From assembly GCF_004341395.1 (NCBI RefSeq), contig NZ_SLXT01000009.1, forward strand, positions 1-64,000: 64,000 nt of DNA. Direction: 5' to 3'. The notes under the pieces are model-generated. The model saw only the letters and a list, made by a program, of their open reading frames with translations. It ran no database searches and had not been told where the DNA came from. The position numbers were made by a program, and so were the translations under genes. Origin of the DNA: Heliophilum fasciatum (GTDB taxonomy: Bacteria; Bacillota; Desulfitobacteriia; Heliobacteriales; Heliobacteriaceae). Positions 30,876 to 39,818 of this stretch are shown in pieces. The first letter of the stretch is position 1; each line of letters begins with the position of its first letter.

Positions 30876-31262
30876 ATGGATCAGCGCCTTTGGATACAGC
30901 CAGCACCGATGACTACCAAACTACCCGGAATCAATAAAGCAGAACATCGAGCCCATCCTTCATCTTCGCGTAGCTTTCAGCAGGTGCTCCATCAAGAAGT
31001 TGATCAGATTACTTTTTCTTCACATGCTGCCCAACGAATGTCAACACGGGGCATTCCCTGGGGTGAGAAAGAAATGAGACAATTAACAGCTGCTGTTGAT
31101 AAGGCTGAGCAAAAAGGCTCTCGCTCTTCGCTGATCGTCATGCCCAATTTGGCCTTGGTTGTTTCTATTAGTAATCGAAAAGTGATCACAGCTATTGATA
31201 AAGCAGGAATGCAAGATAATATTTTCACTAATATTGACAGTACCGTTATTGTCACAGAATGA
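30876..31262 (+). CDS. Flagellar operon protein, TIGR02530-like
   Basis: Protein of 128 residues. The central part ITFSSHAAQRMSTRGIPW and the C-terminal KAGMQDNIFTNIDSTVIVT match the small flagellar operon protein family found between flgD and flgE in many Clostridia; function unknown. ATG 30876 is used; a GTG at 30861 would add five residues and cannot be excluded. No membrane segment. Confidence 0.8.
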   Translation: MDQRLWIQPAPMTTKLPGINKAEHRAHPSSSRSFQQVLHQEVDQITFSSHAAQRMSTRGIPWGEKEMRQLTAAVDKAEQKGSRSSLIVMPNLALVVSISNRKVITAIDKAGMQDNIFTNIDSTVIVTE

Positions 31263-31309
31263 ACATTTGATTGATCGCGATAAGGCCGGACCTCAAGAGA
31301 GGATGCCTT

Positions 31310-31335
31310 TAACCGCTGAATGACAGAAGCGGTTA
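31310..31335 (+). other. Short hairpin upstream of flgE
   Basis: TAACCGCT and AGCGGTTA form an 8-bp perfect stem with a 10-nt loop in the 108-bp gap before flgE. There is no T tract. It may shape the flgE leader; function unknown. Confidence 0.4.
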
Positions 31336-31370
31336 CGATCGAACACAACGTTGGGAGGTCAGATAACGCT

Positions 31371-32270
31371 ATGATGCGATCGCTTTATTCTGCTGTAACT
31401 GCGTTACGTAACCACCAGACCAAGATGGATGTTATTGGTAATAACATTGCTAACGTCAATACAACCGGGTTCAAAAAAAGCCGGGTGGTTTTTCAAGATA
31501 TTCTTAATCAAACCATTCGCGGTTCTGCTGCACCGGCGGGAGTGCGTGGCGGCGTCAACGCGATGCAAGTTGGTTTAGGCATGCAAACGGGAGCTATCGA
31601 AACGGTTCAGACGAGCGGTAGTCCGTCCTCAACTGGCAAAAACTCCGATTTAGCTATAGCCGGTGATGGCTATTTTATGTTGGATAGTGGTGGCCCTGAG
31701 CCTTACTATACAAGGGCAGGCAACTTTGATTTCGATAAAGATTATAATCTAGTTCGCACTGATAACGGTGGTAAGGTTATGGGATGGGTCGTCCAAACCG
31801 GTGGGGAATTTCCAGAAATACCGGCGCCACCAACACCGCTTCCTGATGCCAGCTTGCCGAAGGCGATCAATATTAAAGAATCGATCGCTAATTTGGGCAA
31901 TGAAGATGCAACCATTGAAACGTTACAATCCTACTCCATTGATGCAACCGGTATGATCACCGGGATTTTTCAAGGTGTGAGCATCCCTATCGCTAAAATT
32001 GCTACAGCAACTTTTCCCAATCCCAGCGGCTTGGTCAAGACCGGTGAAAATATGTATATAATTTCAATGAACTCTGGTACCCGAGATATCGGTATGCCGG
32101 GCACCGGTCAGCGTGGAGCACTTATGCCTGGCAACTTAGAGATGTCGAACGTAGAGCTGGCACAAGAGTTTACCGACATGATCACAACCCAGCGGGGCTT
32201 CCAAGCAAATAACCGGATTATCACCGTTTCGGACACGATGCTTGAGGAGTTAGTCAACTTAAAACGCTAG
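31371..32270 (+). CDS. flgE: Flagellar hook protein FlgE (FlgE/F/G family)
   Basis: Protein of 299 residues. The N-terminal axial motif NNIANVNTTGFKKSRVVFQ and the C-terminal NVELAQEFTDMITTQRGFQAN are diagnostic of hook and rod proteins. The middle part (SSTGKNSDLAIAGDGYF) is the family core. Its place after flgD and before flbD points to the hook subunit, as in B. subtilis; FlgG-like annotation is an alternative. ATG 31371 follows GGGAGG by 12 bp. Confidence 0.9.
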   Translation: MMRSLYSAVTALRNHQTKMDVIGNNIANVNTTGFKKSRVVFQDILNQTIRGSAAPAGVRGGVNAMQVGLGMQTGAIETVQTSGSPSSTGKNSDLAIAGDGYFMLDSGGPEPYYTRAGNFDFDKDYNLVRTDNGGKVMGWVVQTGGEFPEIPAPPTPLPDASLPKAINIKESIANLGNEDATIETLQSYSIDATGMITGIFQGVSIPIAKIATATFPNPSGLVKTGENMYIISMNSGTRDIGMPGTGQRGALMPGNLEMSNVELAQEFTDMITTQRGFQANNRIITVSDTMLEELVNLKR

Positions 32271-32280
32271 ATAAGCTAAG

Positions 32281-32315
32281 GTCAGCAAGCCTGCCGAAGC
32301 GGCAGGCTTGCTGAC
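32281..32315 (+). other. Perfect 15-bp hairpin between flgE and flbD
   Basis: GTCAGCAAGCCTGCC and GGCAGGCTTGCTGAC flank a 5-nt loop GAAGC. The stem is GC-rich and perfect, but the following bases CCTCGTCGG hold no T tract. It lies right after the flgE stop and just before the flbD ribosome binding site, so an mRNA processing or stability role is likely; this is inference. Confidence 0.85.
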
Positions 32316-32336
32316 CCTCGTCGGAGGAATGCGAAT

Positions 32337-32540
32337 TTGATCAAGGTACACTTGCTAAATGGTGAAGAATTTGTGATCAATGCGGAAATGATTGAAACAA
32401 TGGAAGCAAGACCAGATTCAACGATTACCTTAATCGGTGGCAAAAGGCTTATTGTTAGCGAAAGCATTGATTGCTTGATTGAACGTATCGTTGCTTATCG
32501 ACATGCTTGTTTGCAAGGGCCAAAATTCTTGCAATTATAA
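32337..32540 (+). CDS. flbD: Flagellar protein FlbD/SwrD
   Basis: Small protein of 67 residues beginning MIKVHLLNGEEFVINAEMIE, with ATPDSTITL-like core EARPDSTITLIGGKRLIV, the FlbD/SwrD family. SwrD in B. subtilis is needed for motor power during swarming. Starts at TTG 32337, supported by CGGAGGAATG. It is followed by a 100-bp gap without gene before fliL. Confidence 0.9.
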   Translation: MIKVHLLNGEEFVINAEMIETMEARPDSTITLIGGKRLIVSESIDCLIERIVAYRHACLQGPKFLQL

Positions 32541-32648
32541 AAAAGCAGGAGCTGATACACTGATAACGAATATAAAGAGGGAACAGGATAGTCAGTGGTA
32601 TGAGCAGATTAGGAATCGATTAACCGGACGGAAGGAGCGCATTTGGTC

Positions 32649-33143
32649 ATGGAAGATAAAGAAGAAAAGGAAAAAGAACCAAATGCCAAGGGCGGCGGAA
32701 TGTCAAAGCTGCTAATCATTGGGGCTGTTGTTGTCCTTGTTGCAGCGATTGCAGCCGGTGCAGTTTGGTATTTTTTCTTTTCTGCGACGGATCATGCAGG
32801 TGAGGAAGCGGCAAAAACACCGAAAACACCTGGTGTTGTCTTCGATGTCGGTGAGTTCAAAACGAACTTGGCTGATCCGGGCGGTAAACGCTACCTGGTG
32901 ACGAAAGTAGCCATCGAGCTTAACGAAGAGAAAAAAGACGAAAAGAAGATGGCTGCACTAAAAGAGCAAACACCGTTGATCCGTGACCGGATTCTGATGA
33001 TTCTTTCGGCAAAGACGGTTGAAGATCTGCAAACACCGGAAGCACGTGAAAAGGTAAAAAAGGAAATACTTGTGTCATTGAATAAATATTTTGGTCCTGA
33101 TAAATTCCGTGGAGTTTATTTTTCCGATTTTATTTATCAATAG
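32649..33143 (+). CDS. fliL: Flagellar basal-body-associated protein FliL
   Basis: Single-pass membrane protein of 164 residues that surrounds or stabilises stators in known systems. A charged N-terminus is followed by a membrane helix (about 20-45) and a C-terminal domain ending LVSLNKYFGPDKFRGVYFSDFIYQ, the family signature. ATG 32649 is used; TTG 32643 with AAGGAG 5 bp upstream is equally possible and adds two residues. motAB are not adjacent. Confidence 0.9.
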   Translation: MEDKEEKEKEPNAKGGGMSKLLIIGAVVVLVAAIAAGAVWYFFFSATDHAGEEAAKTPKTPGVVFDVGEFKTNLADPGGKRYLVTKVAIELNEEKKDEKKMAALKEQTPLIRDRILMILSAKTVEDLQTPEAREKVKKEILVSLNKYFGPDKFRGVYFSDFIYQ

Positions 33144-33182
33144 TATGATTTTAAAGATAGTACAGGGAGGTGGGGGGCGGAA

Positions 33183-34181
33183 GTGGCTGAGGTACTTTCC
33201 CAAGCAGAAATTGATGCATTACTAGCCGCCCTCGCCAGTGGTGATGTTACGGCCGATGAGGCTAAGCAGGAAGAGCTGGCTTCCAAGATCCGCATGTATG
33301 ACTTCAAACGGCCGAATAAGTTTTCTAAGGATCAGATTCACACACTGCAAGTTATTTATGAGAACTATTGCCGTAGCTTAACTACTTATTTTTCGGCCAA
33401 TCTGCGTACGCTTGTGCAAATTTCCGTGATGTCCGTTGATCAGTTGACTTATGAAGAGTTTATTCGATCAATACCTAACCCAACGATCATCAACATTTTC
33501 ACCATGGCCCCTTTAGATGGCAATGGTATCATGGAGATTAACCCGAATATCGCCTTTTCCATTATTGAGCGTCTTTTTGGCGGGTTGGGTCAAGCCCCTG
33601 AGAAGATCCGTGCTTTGACGGAGATTGAACAGTCTGTATTTCAACGTACAACGCGACGTATGCTCGACAATTTTACCGAAGCATGGGAGAACATTGCCCG
33701 TGTAAAAGCCCGTTTGGAATTGATTGAGACCAACCCGCAATTCATTCAGATTGTCGCGCCCACTGAAATGGTTGTGCTAATCACCATCTCATGTAAAATC
33801 GGTGGCGTTGAAGGTTTGATGAATATATGTCTACCTTATATTTTGTTAGAGCCGATTATTAACAAGTTAAGCGCTCATTTCTGGTTTTCCAATACAGGAA
33901 AAGAGCGAACACCGGAACAACTGGAAGTTCTGCGTAATCGCCTTGAAAGAGCTGCCATTCCCTTATCTGTGTTGCTAGGTCGAACAACGTTGACCATTGG
34001 TGAACTTCTGGATTTGCAAAAAGGGGATGTGATCCAACTCGATAATCGTGCTGATCAAGAATTAGAGATTTTGATTGGTCAACGTCCCAAATATCGGGGG
34101 CGTCCAGGCACATTTGGTGCCAAGATGGGCATCCAGATTGTTTCAACCTTAAGTGAAGGAGTTGAGCTCGATGATGAATAG
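33183..34181 (+). CDS. fliM: Flagellar motor switch protein FliM
   Basis: C-ring protein of 332 residues. The N-terminal [15 protein letters not shown] is the CheY-P binding motif; the middle CheC-like domain includes [22 protein letters not shown]; the C-terminal SpoA domain (about 255-325) pairs with FliY. GTG start preceded by GGGAGGTGGGG. It overlaps fliY by 11 bp. Confidence 0.96.
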   Translation: MAEVLSQAEIDALLAALASGDVTADEAKQEELASKIRMYDFKRPNKFSKDQIHTLQVIYENYCRSLTTYFSANLRTLVQISVMSVDQLTYEEFIRSIPNPTIINIFTMAPLDGNGIMEINPNIAFSIIERLFGGLGQAPEKIRALTEIEQSVFQRTTRRMLDNFTEAWENIARVKARLELIETNPQFIQIVAPTEMVVLITISCKIGGVEGLMNICLPYILLEPIINKLSAHFWFSNTGKERTPEQLEVLRNRLERAAIPLSVLLGRTTLTIGELLDLQKGDVIQLDNRADQELEILIGQRPKYRGRPGTFGAKMGIQIVSTLSEGVELDDE

Positions 34182-35700
34182 CGGCGTCTTGTCACAAGAA
34201 GAGATTGATGCCTTGTTACGAGGCGCAGAGATTCCGGAAGGTGATACGGAAAATGAATTAGACTATAGTCATCTCGATTTCACTGATATGGAAAAAGACG
34301 TTATCGGTGAGATCTCGAACATTTCTATGGGTACGGCAGCCACGACGTTGTCTACGCTGTTAGGGCGCAAAGTTGATATTACAACGCCACAAGTTTCTGT
34401 AACATCTAGGTCAGATATTGAAAAAGATCATCCTGCTTACTTTGTTGTCGTTGATGTAAAATACACTGCCGGTCTGGAAGGTAACAATGTCCTAATCATT
34501 CATCAAAAAGATGTAGCCGTCATCGTTGATTTAATGATGGGTGGTGATGGAACGGCGCCACCGGTTGATCTGACAGAATTACATTTTAGTGCGATTTCGG
34601 AAGCGATGAACCAGATGATGGGTTCAGCTTCCACCTCTATGGCGACGATGCTCAATAAAAAAATTGATATCTCGCCGCCTGATCTTAACTATATAAACTT
34701 AGCTACCGAGAAATTAGAATATCCCATTGGCGATCCGATCGTGAAAGTTTCTTTTCGCATGGTTATCGAAGGGTTAGTTGACAGTGAATTAATGCAGATC
34801 TATCCCATTCCCTTTGCGAAGATGTTGGTACGTGGTTTAATTGGTGACCCCTCTGAACCTGGTATGGGGGCAGAAGAAATACCTGTGTCAACTGCGATGC
34901 CGGAAGTACCGGGGATGATGCCGGAAGCACCAGGAATGATGCCGGGAGCCCCGGGGATGATGCCGGGAGCACCGGGGATGATGCCAGGGGCACCAGGGAT
35001 GATGCCGGGAGCCCCGGGGATGATGCCGGGAGCACCAGGGATGATGCCAGGAGCACCGGGGATGATGCCAGGAGCACCGGGGATGATGCCAGGAGCACCG
35101 GGGATGATGCCGGGAGCACCAGGGATGATGCCGGGAGCACCAGGGATGATGCCAGGAGCACCAGGGATGATGCCAGGAGCACCGGGGATGATGCCGGGAG
35201 CACCGGGGATGATGCCGGGAGCACCAGGGATGATGCCAGGAGCACCAGGGATGATGCCAGGAGCACCAGGGATGATGCCGGGGGCACCGTCTGGTATGGG
35301 TAGTTATCCCGGTTGGGGATATCCACCACCGGCTTATGGGAACTATCCACCATCACCCAGTCCGATGCCAGTTCCGCCTCCAGTGCCAGTACAACCTGTG
35401 CAATTTACACCACTTCAAGAACAAGCTACGGGTAAGGATCTCACCAATCTTGGATTGATCATGGATGTGCCCTTACAAGTCACCGTGGAATTAGGGAAAG
35501 CCAAAAAGACGATTCGAGATATTCTGGAACTTGGACCTGGTTCCGTCATCGAACTTGATAAACTGGCCGGTGAACCCGTTGACATCTTGGTCAATGGGAA
35601 ACTGGTAGCTAAAGGGGAAGTGGTGGTTATTGACGAAAACTTTGGCGTCCGAATCACCGATATTGTTCAACCGATGGAGCGTATCTTAAATTTGCAATAA
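34171..35700 (+). CDS. fliY: Motor switch phosphatase FliY with a heptad tandem repeat linker
   Basis: C-ring protein of 509 residues, longer than the roughly 380 of B. subtilis FliY. In order: an N-terminal CheY-P binding motif ([11 protein letters not shown], 6-16), a CheC-like phosphatase domain with both active-site pairs intact (Glu47/Asn50 in GEISNISMG and Glu144/Asn147 in SEAMNQMMG), a repeat linker of 18 heptads GMMPGAP (248-373), a Pro/Tyr-rich segment with PPP motifs, and the C-terminal FliN domain (about 415-505, [19 protein letters not shown]). The repeat accounts for most of the extra length. ATG 34171 has AAGGAG upstream. Confidence 0.95.
   Translation: MMNSGVLSQEEIDALLRGAEIPEGDTENELDYSHLDFTDMEKDVIGEISNISMGTAATTLSTLLGRKVDITTPQVSVTSRSDIEKDHPAYFVVVDVKYTAGLEGNNVLIIHQKDVAVIVDLMMGGDGTAPPVDLTELHFSAISEAMNQMMGSASTSMATMLNKKIDISPPDLNYINLATEKLEYPIGDPIVKVSFRMVIEGLVDSELMQIYPIPFAKMLVRGLIGDPSEPGMGAEEIPVSTAMPEVPGMMPEAPGMMPGAPGMMPGAPGMMPGAPGMMPGAPGMMPGAPGMMPGAPGMMPGAPGMMPGAPGMMPGAPGMMPGAPGMMPGAPGMMPGAPGMMPGAPGMMPGAPGMMPGAPGMMPGAPGMMPGAPSGMGSYPGWGYPPPAYGNYPPSPSPMPVPPPVPVQPVQFTPLQEQATGKDLTNLGLIMDVPLQVTVELGKAKKTIRDILELGPGSVIELDKLAGEPVDILVNGKLVAKGEVVVIDENFGVRITDIVQPMERILNLQ
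34912..35289 (+). repeat. 18 x 21-bp in-frame tandem repeat in fliY
   Basis: Exactly 18 units of 21 bp with no indels, each encoding Gly-Met-Met-Pro-Gly-Ala-Pro; only unit 1 differs in protein (Glu for Gly). The DNA differences among units are otherwise third-position synonymous changes (CCG/CCA, GGA/GGG, GCA/GCC). All six frames across it tend to stay open, which produces false ORFs. Confidence 0.97.
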
Positions 35701-35718
35701 AAAATGGAGGTTTTGAAA

Positions 35719-36081
35719 GTGTCAAATCGGATTTTAATTGTGGATGATGCAGCTTTTATGCGCATGATGGTGAAAGATATCCTGACAAAAAACGGGTATC
35801 AAGTTGTTGCGGAAGCTGAAAATGGTGCAATTGCCGTAGAACGCTGGAAAGAACATAAACCGGATTTGACGACGATGGACATTACGATGCCAGAAATGGA
35901 TGGAATTAATGCAGTGCGGGCAATCCGGGCGATTGATCCGAATGCACGTATTGTCATGTGCAGCGCTATGGGGCAACAAGCGATGGTTATCGATGCTATT
36001 CAAGCGGGTGCCAAGGACTTTATCGTTAAACCTTTTCAGCCGGCCCGGGTACTTGAAGCAGTTCGTAAAGCCTTAAGTTAA
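35719..36081 (+). CDS. cheY: Chemotaxis response regulator CheY
   Basis: Single receiver domain of 120 residues. The acidic pocket (Asp10/Asp11 in VDDAAFM), the phosphoacceptor Asp54 in TTMDITMPEMDG and the conserved lysine in FIVKPFQ are present. GTG 35719 is preferred with GGAGG 8 bp upstream; ATG 35704 would put that site inside the gene. CheY-P would bind the EIDALL motifs of FliM and FliY, encoded just upstream. Confidence 0.95.
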   Translation: MSNRILIVDDAAFMRMMVKDILTKNGYQVVAEAENGAIAVERWKEHKPDLTTMDITMPEMDGINAVRAIRAIDPNARIVMCSAMGQQAMVIDAIQAGAKDFIVKPFQPARVLEAVRKALS

Positions 36082-36111
36082 ACCAGAAAATTCAGGGGGG
36101 AGGTTAAACAT

Positions 36112-36762
36112 GTGAGTTTTTTCTGGCGAACCCGCACATATCAAAGCATGCGCATTGGGGTTGCGACACTTTTGCTAGCGGTATTCGCCTGTGCTCATCC
36201 GGTGTTGGCTGCCCCTGAAAAAGAAACGGCGAATTTTCAAGATCAAGCGTACCTTGCGGTAGATACAGCTGTAAGTCCACCGGCAGCAACGAGCACAGTT
36301 GAATTGCTTTTTCGTATGATCATTGTCATTGGTGTGCTTGGGGCTGTTGGTTGGGGAGCAGCGCGATTTTTGCGCCGTAGTATGGCCTCGACAGCCATAG
36401 GTGATTGGGTAGCCGTCATCGATCAAGCGAGTTTAGGCCCAAATCGTAGCCTTTATGTAACGGAACTTGCCGGACGTTTTTTTGTTCTTGCTATTACAGA
36501 GCATGCGGTGCAGCCGATTATGGAAATTACCGATCCGGCGATCATCGAAGCAATGCGTCAATCACGAGATAATCAGAAAAATGCCCTATTATCGACAGAG
36601 GGGACGCTACCTTGGCAAAAATGGTTAACTCATTTGCAGCGATTGACAAAGCCGGCTACCGATGATTCTTTTCAAGAAAAAATTAATCATCAGCTTGCCC
36701 TTTTGCAACAAACCAAGATGAGCAATGAAGATAAGTCTCCCCAAAAGGGGGAGCAACCATGA
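36112..36762 (+). CDS. fliO: Flagellar biosynthesis protein FliO (FliZ)
   Basis: Protein of 216 residues with an N-terminal signal-like helix ending VLAA (about residue 34), a transmembrane helix (about 66-92, LLFRMIIVIGVLGAVGWGAARFL, read across) and a cytoplasmic domain containing GPNRSLYVTELAGRFFVLA, the FliO signature. It scaffolds assembly of the FliP ring. GTG start with GGGGAGG upstream; the stop overlaps fliP as ATGA. Confidence 0.87.
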   Translation: MSFFWRTRTYQSMRIGVATLLLAVFACAHPVLAAPEKETANFQDQAYLAVDTAVSPPAATSTVELLFRMIIVIGVLGAVGWGAARFLRRSMASTAIGDWVAVIDQASLGPNRSLYVTELAGRFFVLAITEHAVQPIMEITDPAIIEAMRQSRDNQKNALLSTEGTLPWQKWLTHLQRLTKPATDDSFQEKINHQLALLQQTKMSNEDKSPQKGEQP

Positions 36763-37523
36763 AGAAGTGGAACCGCTGGCTCATCTTGTTTTGCCTATTC
36801 ATAGCGATAGGCTTTATGGATGCTACGGTTGCTTCGGCTGCACCGATTCAGTTTCCGACGGTAAGTATTGGTGTCGAGTCATCGACGGAACCGGCTGACG
36901 TGTCGAAAAATTTACAAATCCTTTTTTTGCTGACGGTGTTGTCGCTTGCTCCGTCCATCTTGATCATGATGACGAGTTTTACCCGTATCTTGATCGTGAT
37001 GCATTTTACTCGTACCGCTTTAGCCTTGCAAACGATGCCGCCGAACCAAATCTTGATTGGATTGTCACTTTTTCTTACGTTTTTTATCATGCAGCCTACA
37101 TGGACTCAGATTAATGATCAGGCGCTGCAACCGTATCTTGCCGGAACAATTCAGCAGGATGAGGCATTGGAAAAAGCACTTGATCCGCTCCGTACCTTTA
37201 TGTTTAAGCAAACACGGGAAAAAGATCTGGCTTTGTTCGTTAATTTAGCAGATATCGAGCAACCCCAAACCTATCGAGATATACCTACACGTGTGGTTAT
37301 TCCGGCCTATATTCTCAGCGAATTAAAGACCGCCTTCCAAATTGGTGCAGTTATCTATTTGCCTTTTATTGTGATCGATATGATTGTCGCTTCGGTCCTG
37401 ATGTCCATGGGGATGATGATGCTGCCACCGATGATGATTTCGCTTCCGTTTAAGGTGATTGTATTTGTTTTAGCTGATGGCTGGTACTTAATCATCCGGT
37501 CACTCATCATCAGCTATCAATAA
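36759..37523 (+). CDS. fliP: Flagellar export gate protein FliP
   Basis: Export-gate component of 254 residues with a cleavable signal sequence and four helices. TSFTRILIVMHFTRTALA, then MPPNQILIGLSLFLTFF, and IPAYILSELKTAFQIG are strong family motifs. GGGGGAG lies before the ATG, which overlaps fliO. Confidence 0.97.
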   Translation: MKKWNRWLILFCLFIAIGFMDATVASAAPIQFPTVSIGVESSTEPADVSKNLQILFLLTVLSLAPSILIMMTSFTRILIVMHFTRTALALQTMPPNQILIGLSLFLTFFIMQPTWTQINDQALQPYLAGTIQQDEALEKALDPLRTFMFKQTREKDLALFVNLADIEQPQTYRDIPTRVVIPAYILSELKTAFQIGAVIYLPFIVIDMIVASVLMSMGMMMLPPMMISLPFKVIVFVLADGWYLIIRSLIISYQ

Positions 37524-37543
37524 GTCTGGAGTTGGTTAGTTCT

Positions 37544-37819
37544 ATGACAGCAGATCTTGTCAATCAATTAGCCAGGGAAGCCTTATGGGCCGTGCTTTGG
37601 ATTTCGGCACCGTTGCTGATCGGTAGTTTGGCTAGCGGTCTGTTGGTCAGTATTTTTCAAGCGACAACGCAAATCCAAGAAGCGACCTTGGCTTTTATTC
37701 CGAAGATCGTTGTTGTGTTGGTGATTATGATTTTTTTTGGCCCTTGGATGCTGCAGTCCATGTTGGAATATGCCATCGGCATTTTGGGGGAACTTCAACG
37801 CTTTGCAGTGATCCGATGA
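37544..37819 (+). CDS. fliQ: Flagellar export gate protein FliQ
   Basis: Two-helix membrane protein of 91 residues. SIFQATTQIQEATLAFIPKI is the family core. ATG 37544 gives the usual FliQ length; an in-frame TTG at 37532 is possible but less likely. It lies between fliP and fliR as in nearly all flagellar systems. Confidence 0.95.
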   Translation: MTADLVNQLAREALWAVLWISAPLLIGSLASGLLVSIFQATTQIQEATLAFIPKIVVVLVIMIFFGPWMLQSMLEYAIGILGELQRFAVIR

Positions 37820-37840
37820 GCCAAAGGAAGGTCGCATAAA

Positions 37841-38656
37841 GTGGATAATATTCTCACGGTACTGCAAATGCGCTTGGATACGTTGTTATTAATTATTGTC
37901 CGTGTATCCGGTATTATGCTTCTGGCACCGATTTTTAACCAGCGCGGCTTTTCAACATTGGGAAAAGCCGGTACATCTTTTTTCTTGGCGTTGATCGTAT
38001 TTTTTTCATTACCGGCGGAAAAGTTGCCACCCGTACCGAGTGAGCTTTTTCCCTATGCTTTAACCGTTGTCCAAGAAGCTTTACTGGGTGTAGCGATCGG
38101 CTTTATTCTTCAATTTGTTTTTTCAGCGATCATGATCGCCGGACAAATGATCGATGTACAACTCGGTTTAGGGATCGTCAGTGTAATTGATCCCTTATGG
38201 GGTGGACAGGCGCCGATCTCCGGCAACTTTCTACAGTTACTGGCCTTACTGATCTTTGTTATCTTTGACGGACATCTATTGATAGTTAAAGCGTTGATTG
38301 AAAGCTTCCATACGATTCCGATTACGCAAGCGCTTTGGGGGCAAGTTGATGCCGGGGCCATGGCCGATTATATGGCACGTGTATTTTCGGGCGTCTTCTT
38401 AACCGGTATTCAACTGGCCATGCCGATCTTGGCAGTTACGTTGATTACTGATTTTGCTCTGGCCATCGTGGCAAGAACGGTACCGCAGTTAAATATTTTT
38501 GTCGTCGGTGTACCGCTGAAATTACTGGTTGGGTTAGCTGCCATGTGGGTGCTTATTCCTTTTTATCTTGATGCTCTAGACAAGCTTTTTTCCATTGACT
38601 TTGATCAACTAAGTGGCTTTTTGCGGTTTTTTTATCCATCGACACCGCAGCAATGA
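37841..38656 (+). CDS. fliR: Flagellar export gate protein FliR
   Basis: Multi-helix membrane protein of 271 residues that joins FliP5Q4 to complete the gate. Family segments include GLGIVSVIDPLWGG and the helix TDFALAIVARTVPQLNIFVVG. GTG start preceded by AAAGGAAGG; the stop overlaps an upstream in-frame ATG of flhB. Confidence 0.95.
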   Translation: MDNILTVLQMRLDTLLLIIVRVSGIMLLAPIFNQRGFSTLGKAGTSFFLALIVFFSLPAEKLPPVPSELFPYALTVVQEALLGVAIGFILQFVFSAIMIAGQMIDVQLGLGIVSVIDPLWGGQAPISGNFLQLLALLIFVIFDGHLLIVKALIESFHTIPITQALWGQVDAGAMADYMARVFSGVFLTGIQLAMPILAVTLITDFALAIVARTVPQLNIFVVGVPLKLLVGLAAMWVLIPFYLDALDKLFSIDFDQLSGFLRFFYPSTPQQ

Positions 38657-38670
38657 TGAAGGTGAATAGT

Positions 38671-39750
38671 ATGATTGACTGGCATCTGCAGTGGTTTGCC
38701 GGAGAAAAAACTGAAAAACCAACCGAAAAAAAGCGTCAAGATGCTCGTAAAAAAGGCCAAATTGCGCGAAGTATTGAAGTTAATTCCGCACTGATTATGT
38801 TGTGTTGTTTTGTTGCCTTAAACAGTTTTGCACCGTCGATTTTTCACGGGACGAAATTGATTATGGTGCGCATTTTTACTGAAACGATTTTGCAGCCAGT
38901 TACTCCGACATTAGTGTTTACCGTTGCCTTAGATTTATTTAGCCAAGTACTTTTATTAATTGCACCGATTCTACTTGTTGCTTTACTGGCGGGATTGGTG
39001 GCCAACTATCTGCAAGTGGGTTTTTATTTTTCCGTAGAAGGCCTGAAAGTGGACTTTGCTCGTCTTAATCCCTTGAACGGATTTAAACGGATCTTCTCCA
39101 TTCAGTCAGTTGCGGAATTAGTTAAATCGATGTTAAAAATCTTCATTGTTGGCTACGTAGCAATCTCCACTGTAATGGACTATATCGGCCTTTTTCCCAA
39201 AATGCTTGGCTTGGATGTACAACTGGCGATCACCTTGATCTGTCAAATCGCTTATGATGTTGCTTATCGTGTTGCTTGGTTGTTAATTCTTGTGGCAGCG
39301 CTGGATTATTTCTTCCAACGTTATCGCACCGAAGACTCGCTCAAAATGAGTAAGCAAGAAGTAAAAGATGAAAATAAGCAATCGGAAGGCGATCCGCAAA
39401 TCAAAGGACGTATTCGACAAAAAATGCGACAAATGGCAATGCAACGAATGATGCAGGAATTACCGAAAGCTGATGTTGTCATTACCAACCCGACGCATTT
39501 TGCTGTGGCTTTGCGTTACGATGGTGCCAGTATGACAGCGCCGGTTGTACTGGCGAAAGGTCAAGACTTGATTGCTTTTCGTATACGTGAAGTGGCGAAA
39601 CAGCATGAGATCCCCCTGGTTGAGGACAAACCGTTAGCTCGTGCCCTTTATCAAGTTGTAGAGATTGGCCAGGAAATTCCAGCGGAATTTTTTCAAGCGG
39701 TTGCAGAGGTGCTGGCCTTTGTCTATCGCTTGAAGCGTAAACGGGCGTAA
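38671..39750 (+). CDS. flhB: Flagellar export switch protein FlhB
   Basis: Protein of 359 residues. It starts IDWHLQWFAGEKTEKPTEKK, followed by four membrane helices and the cytoplasmic domain with the self-cleavage site NPTH (cut between Asn273 and Pro274), which switches export from hook to filament substrates. ATG 38671 has GAAGGTG 6 bp upstream; ATG 38653, overlapping fliR, is the alternative. Confidence 0.96.
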   Translation: MIDWHLQWFAGEKTEKPTEKKRQDARKKGQIARSIEVNSALIMLCCFVALNSFAPSIFHGTKLIMVRIFTETILQPVTPTLVFTVALDLFSQVLLLIAPILLVALLAGLVANYLQVGFYFSVEGLKVDFARLNPLNGFKRIFSIQSVAELVKSMLKIFIVGYVAISTVMDYIGLFPKMLGLDVQLAITLICQIAYDVAYRVAWLLILVAALDYFFQRYRTEDSLKMSKQEVKDENKQSEGDPQIKGRIRQKMRQMAMQRMMQELPKADVVITNPTHFAVALRYDGASMTAPVVLAKGQDLIAFRIREVAKQHEIPLVEDKPLARALYQVVEIGQEIPAEFFQAVAEVLAFVYRLKRKRA

Positions 39751-39818
39751 TCGAGAAATGATGAATGCGGTGGATGGAACCATCTGACTGATCAGCATCG
39801 AGGAGAGGAGGCGCATTC

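Noticed and set aside
32541-32648. Possible small gene between flbD and fliL
   Set aside because: Only a 7-codon frame with a weak ribosome binding site exists; no motA or motB remnant is visible.
34912-35289. Collagen-like or CRISPR-like array
   Set aside because: The heptad has no strict Gly-X-Y period and the units touch without spacers, so it is neither collagen nor CRISPR.
34763-35356. Antisense frame of 197 codons across the fliY repeat
   Set aside because: It is open only because a 21-bp repeat without stops is read backwards; the product is a Ser/Leu/Pro repeat with no family likeness.
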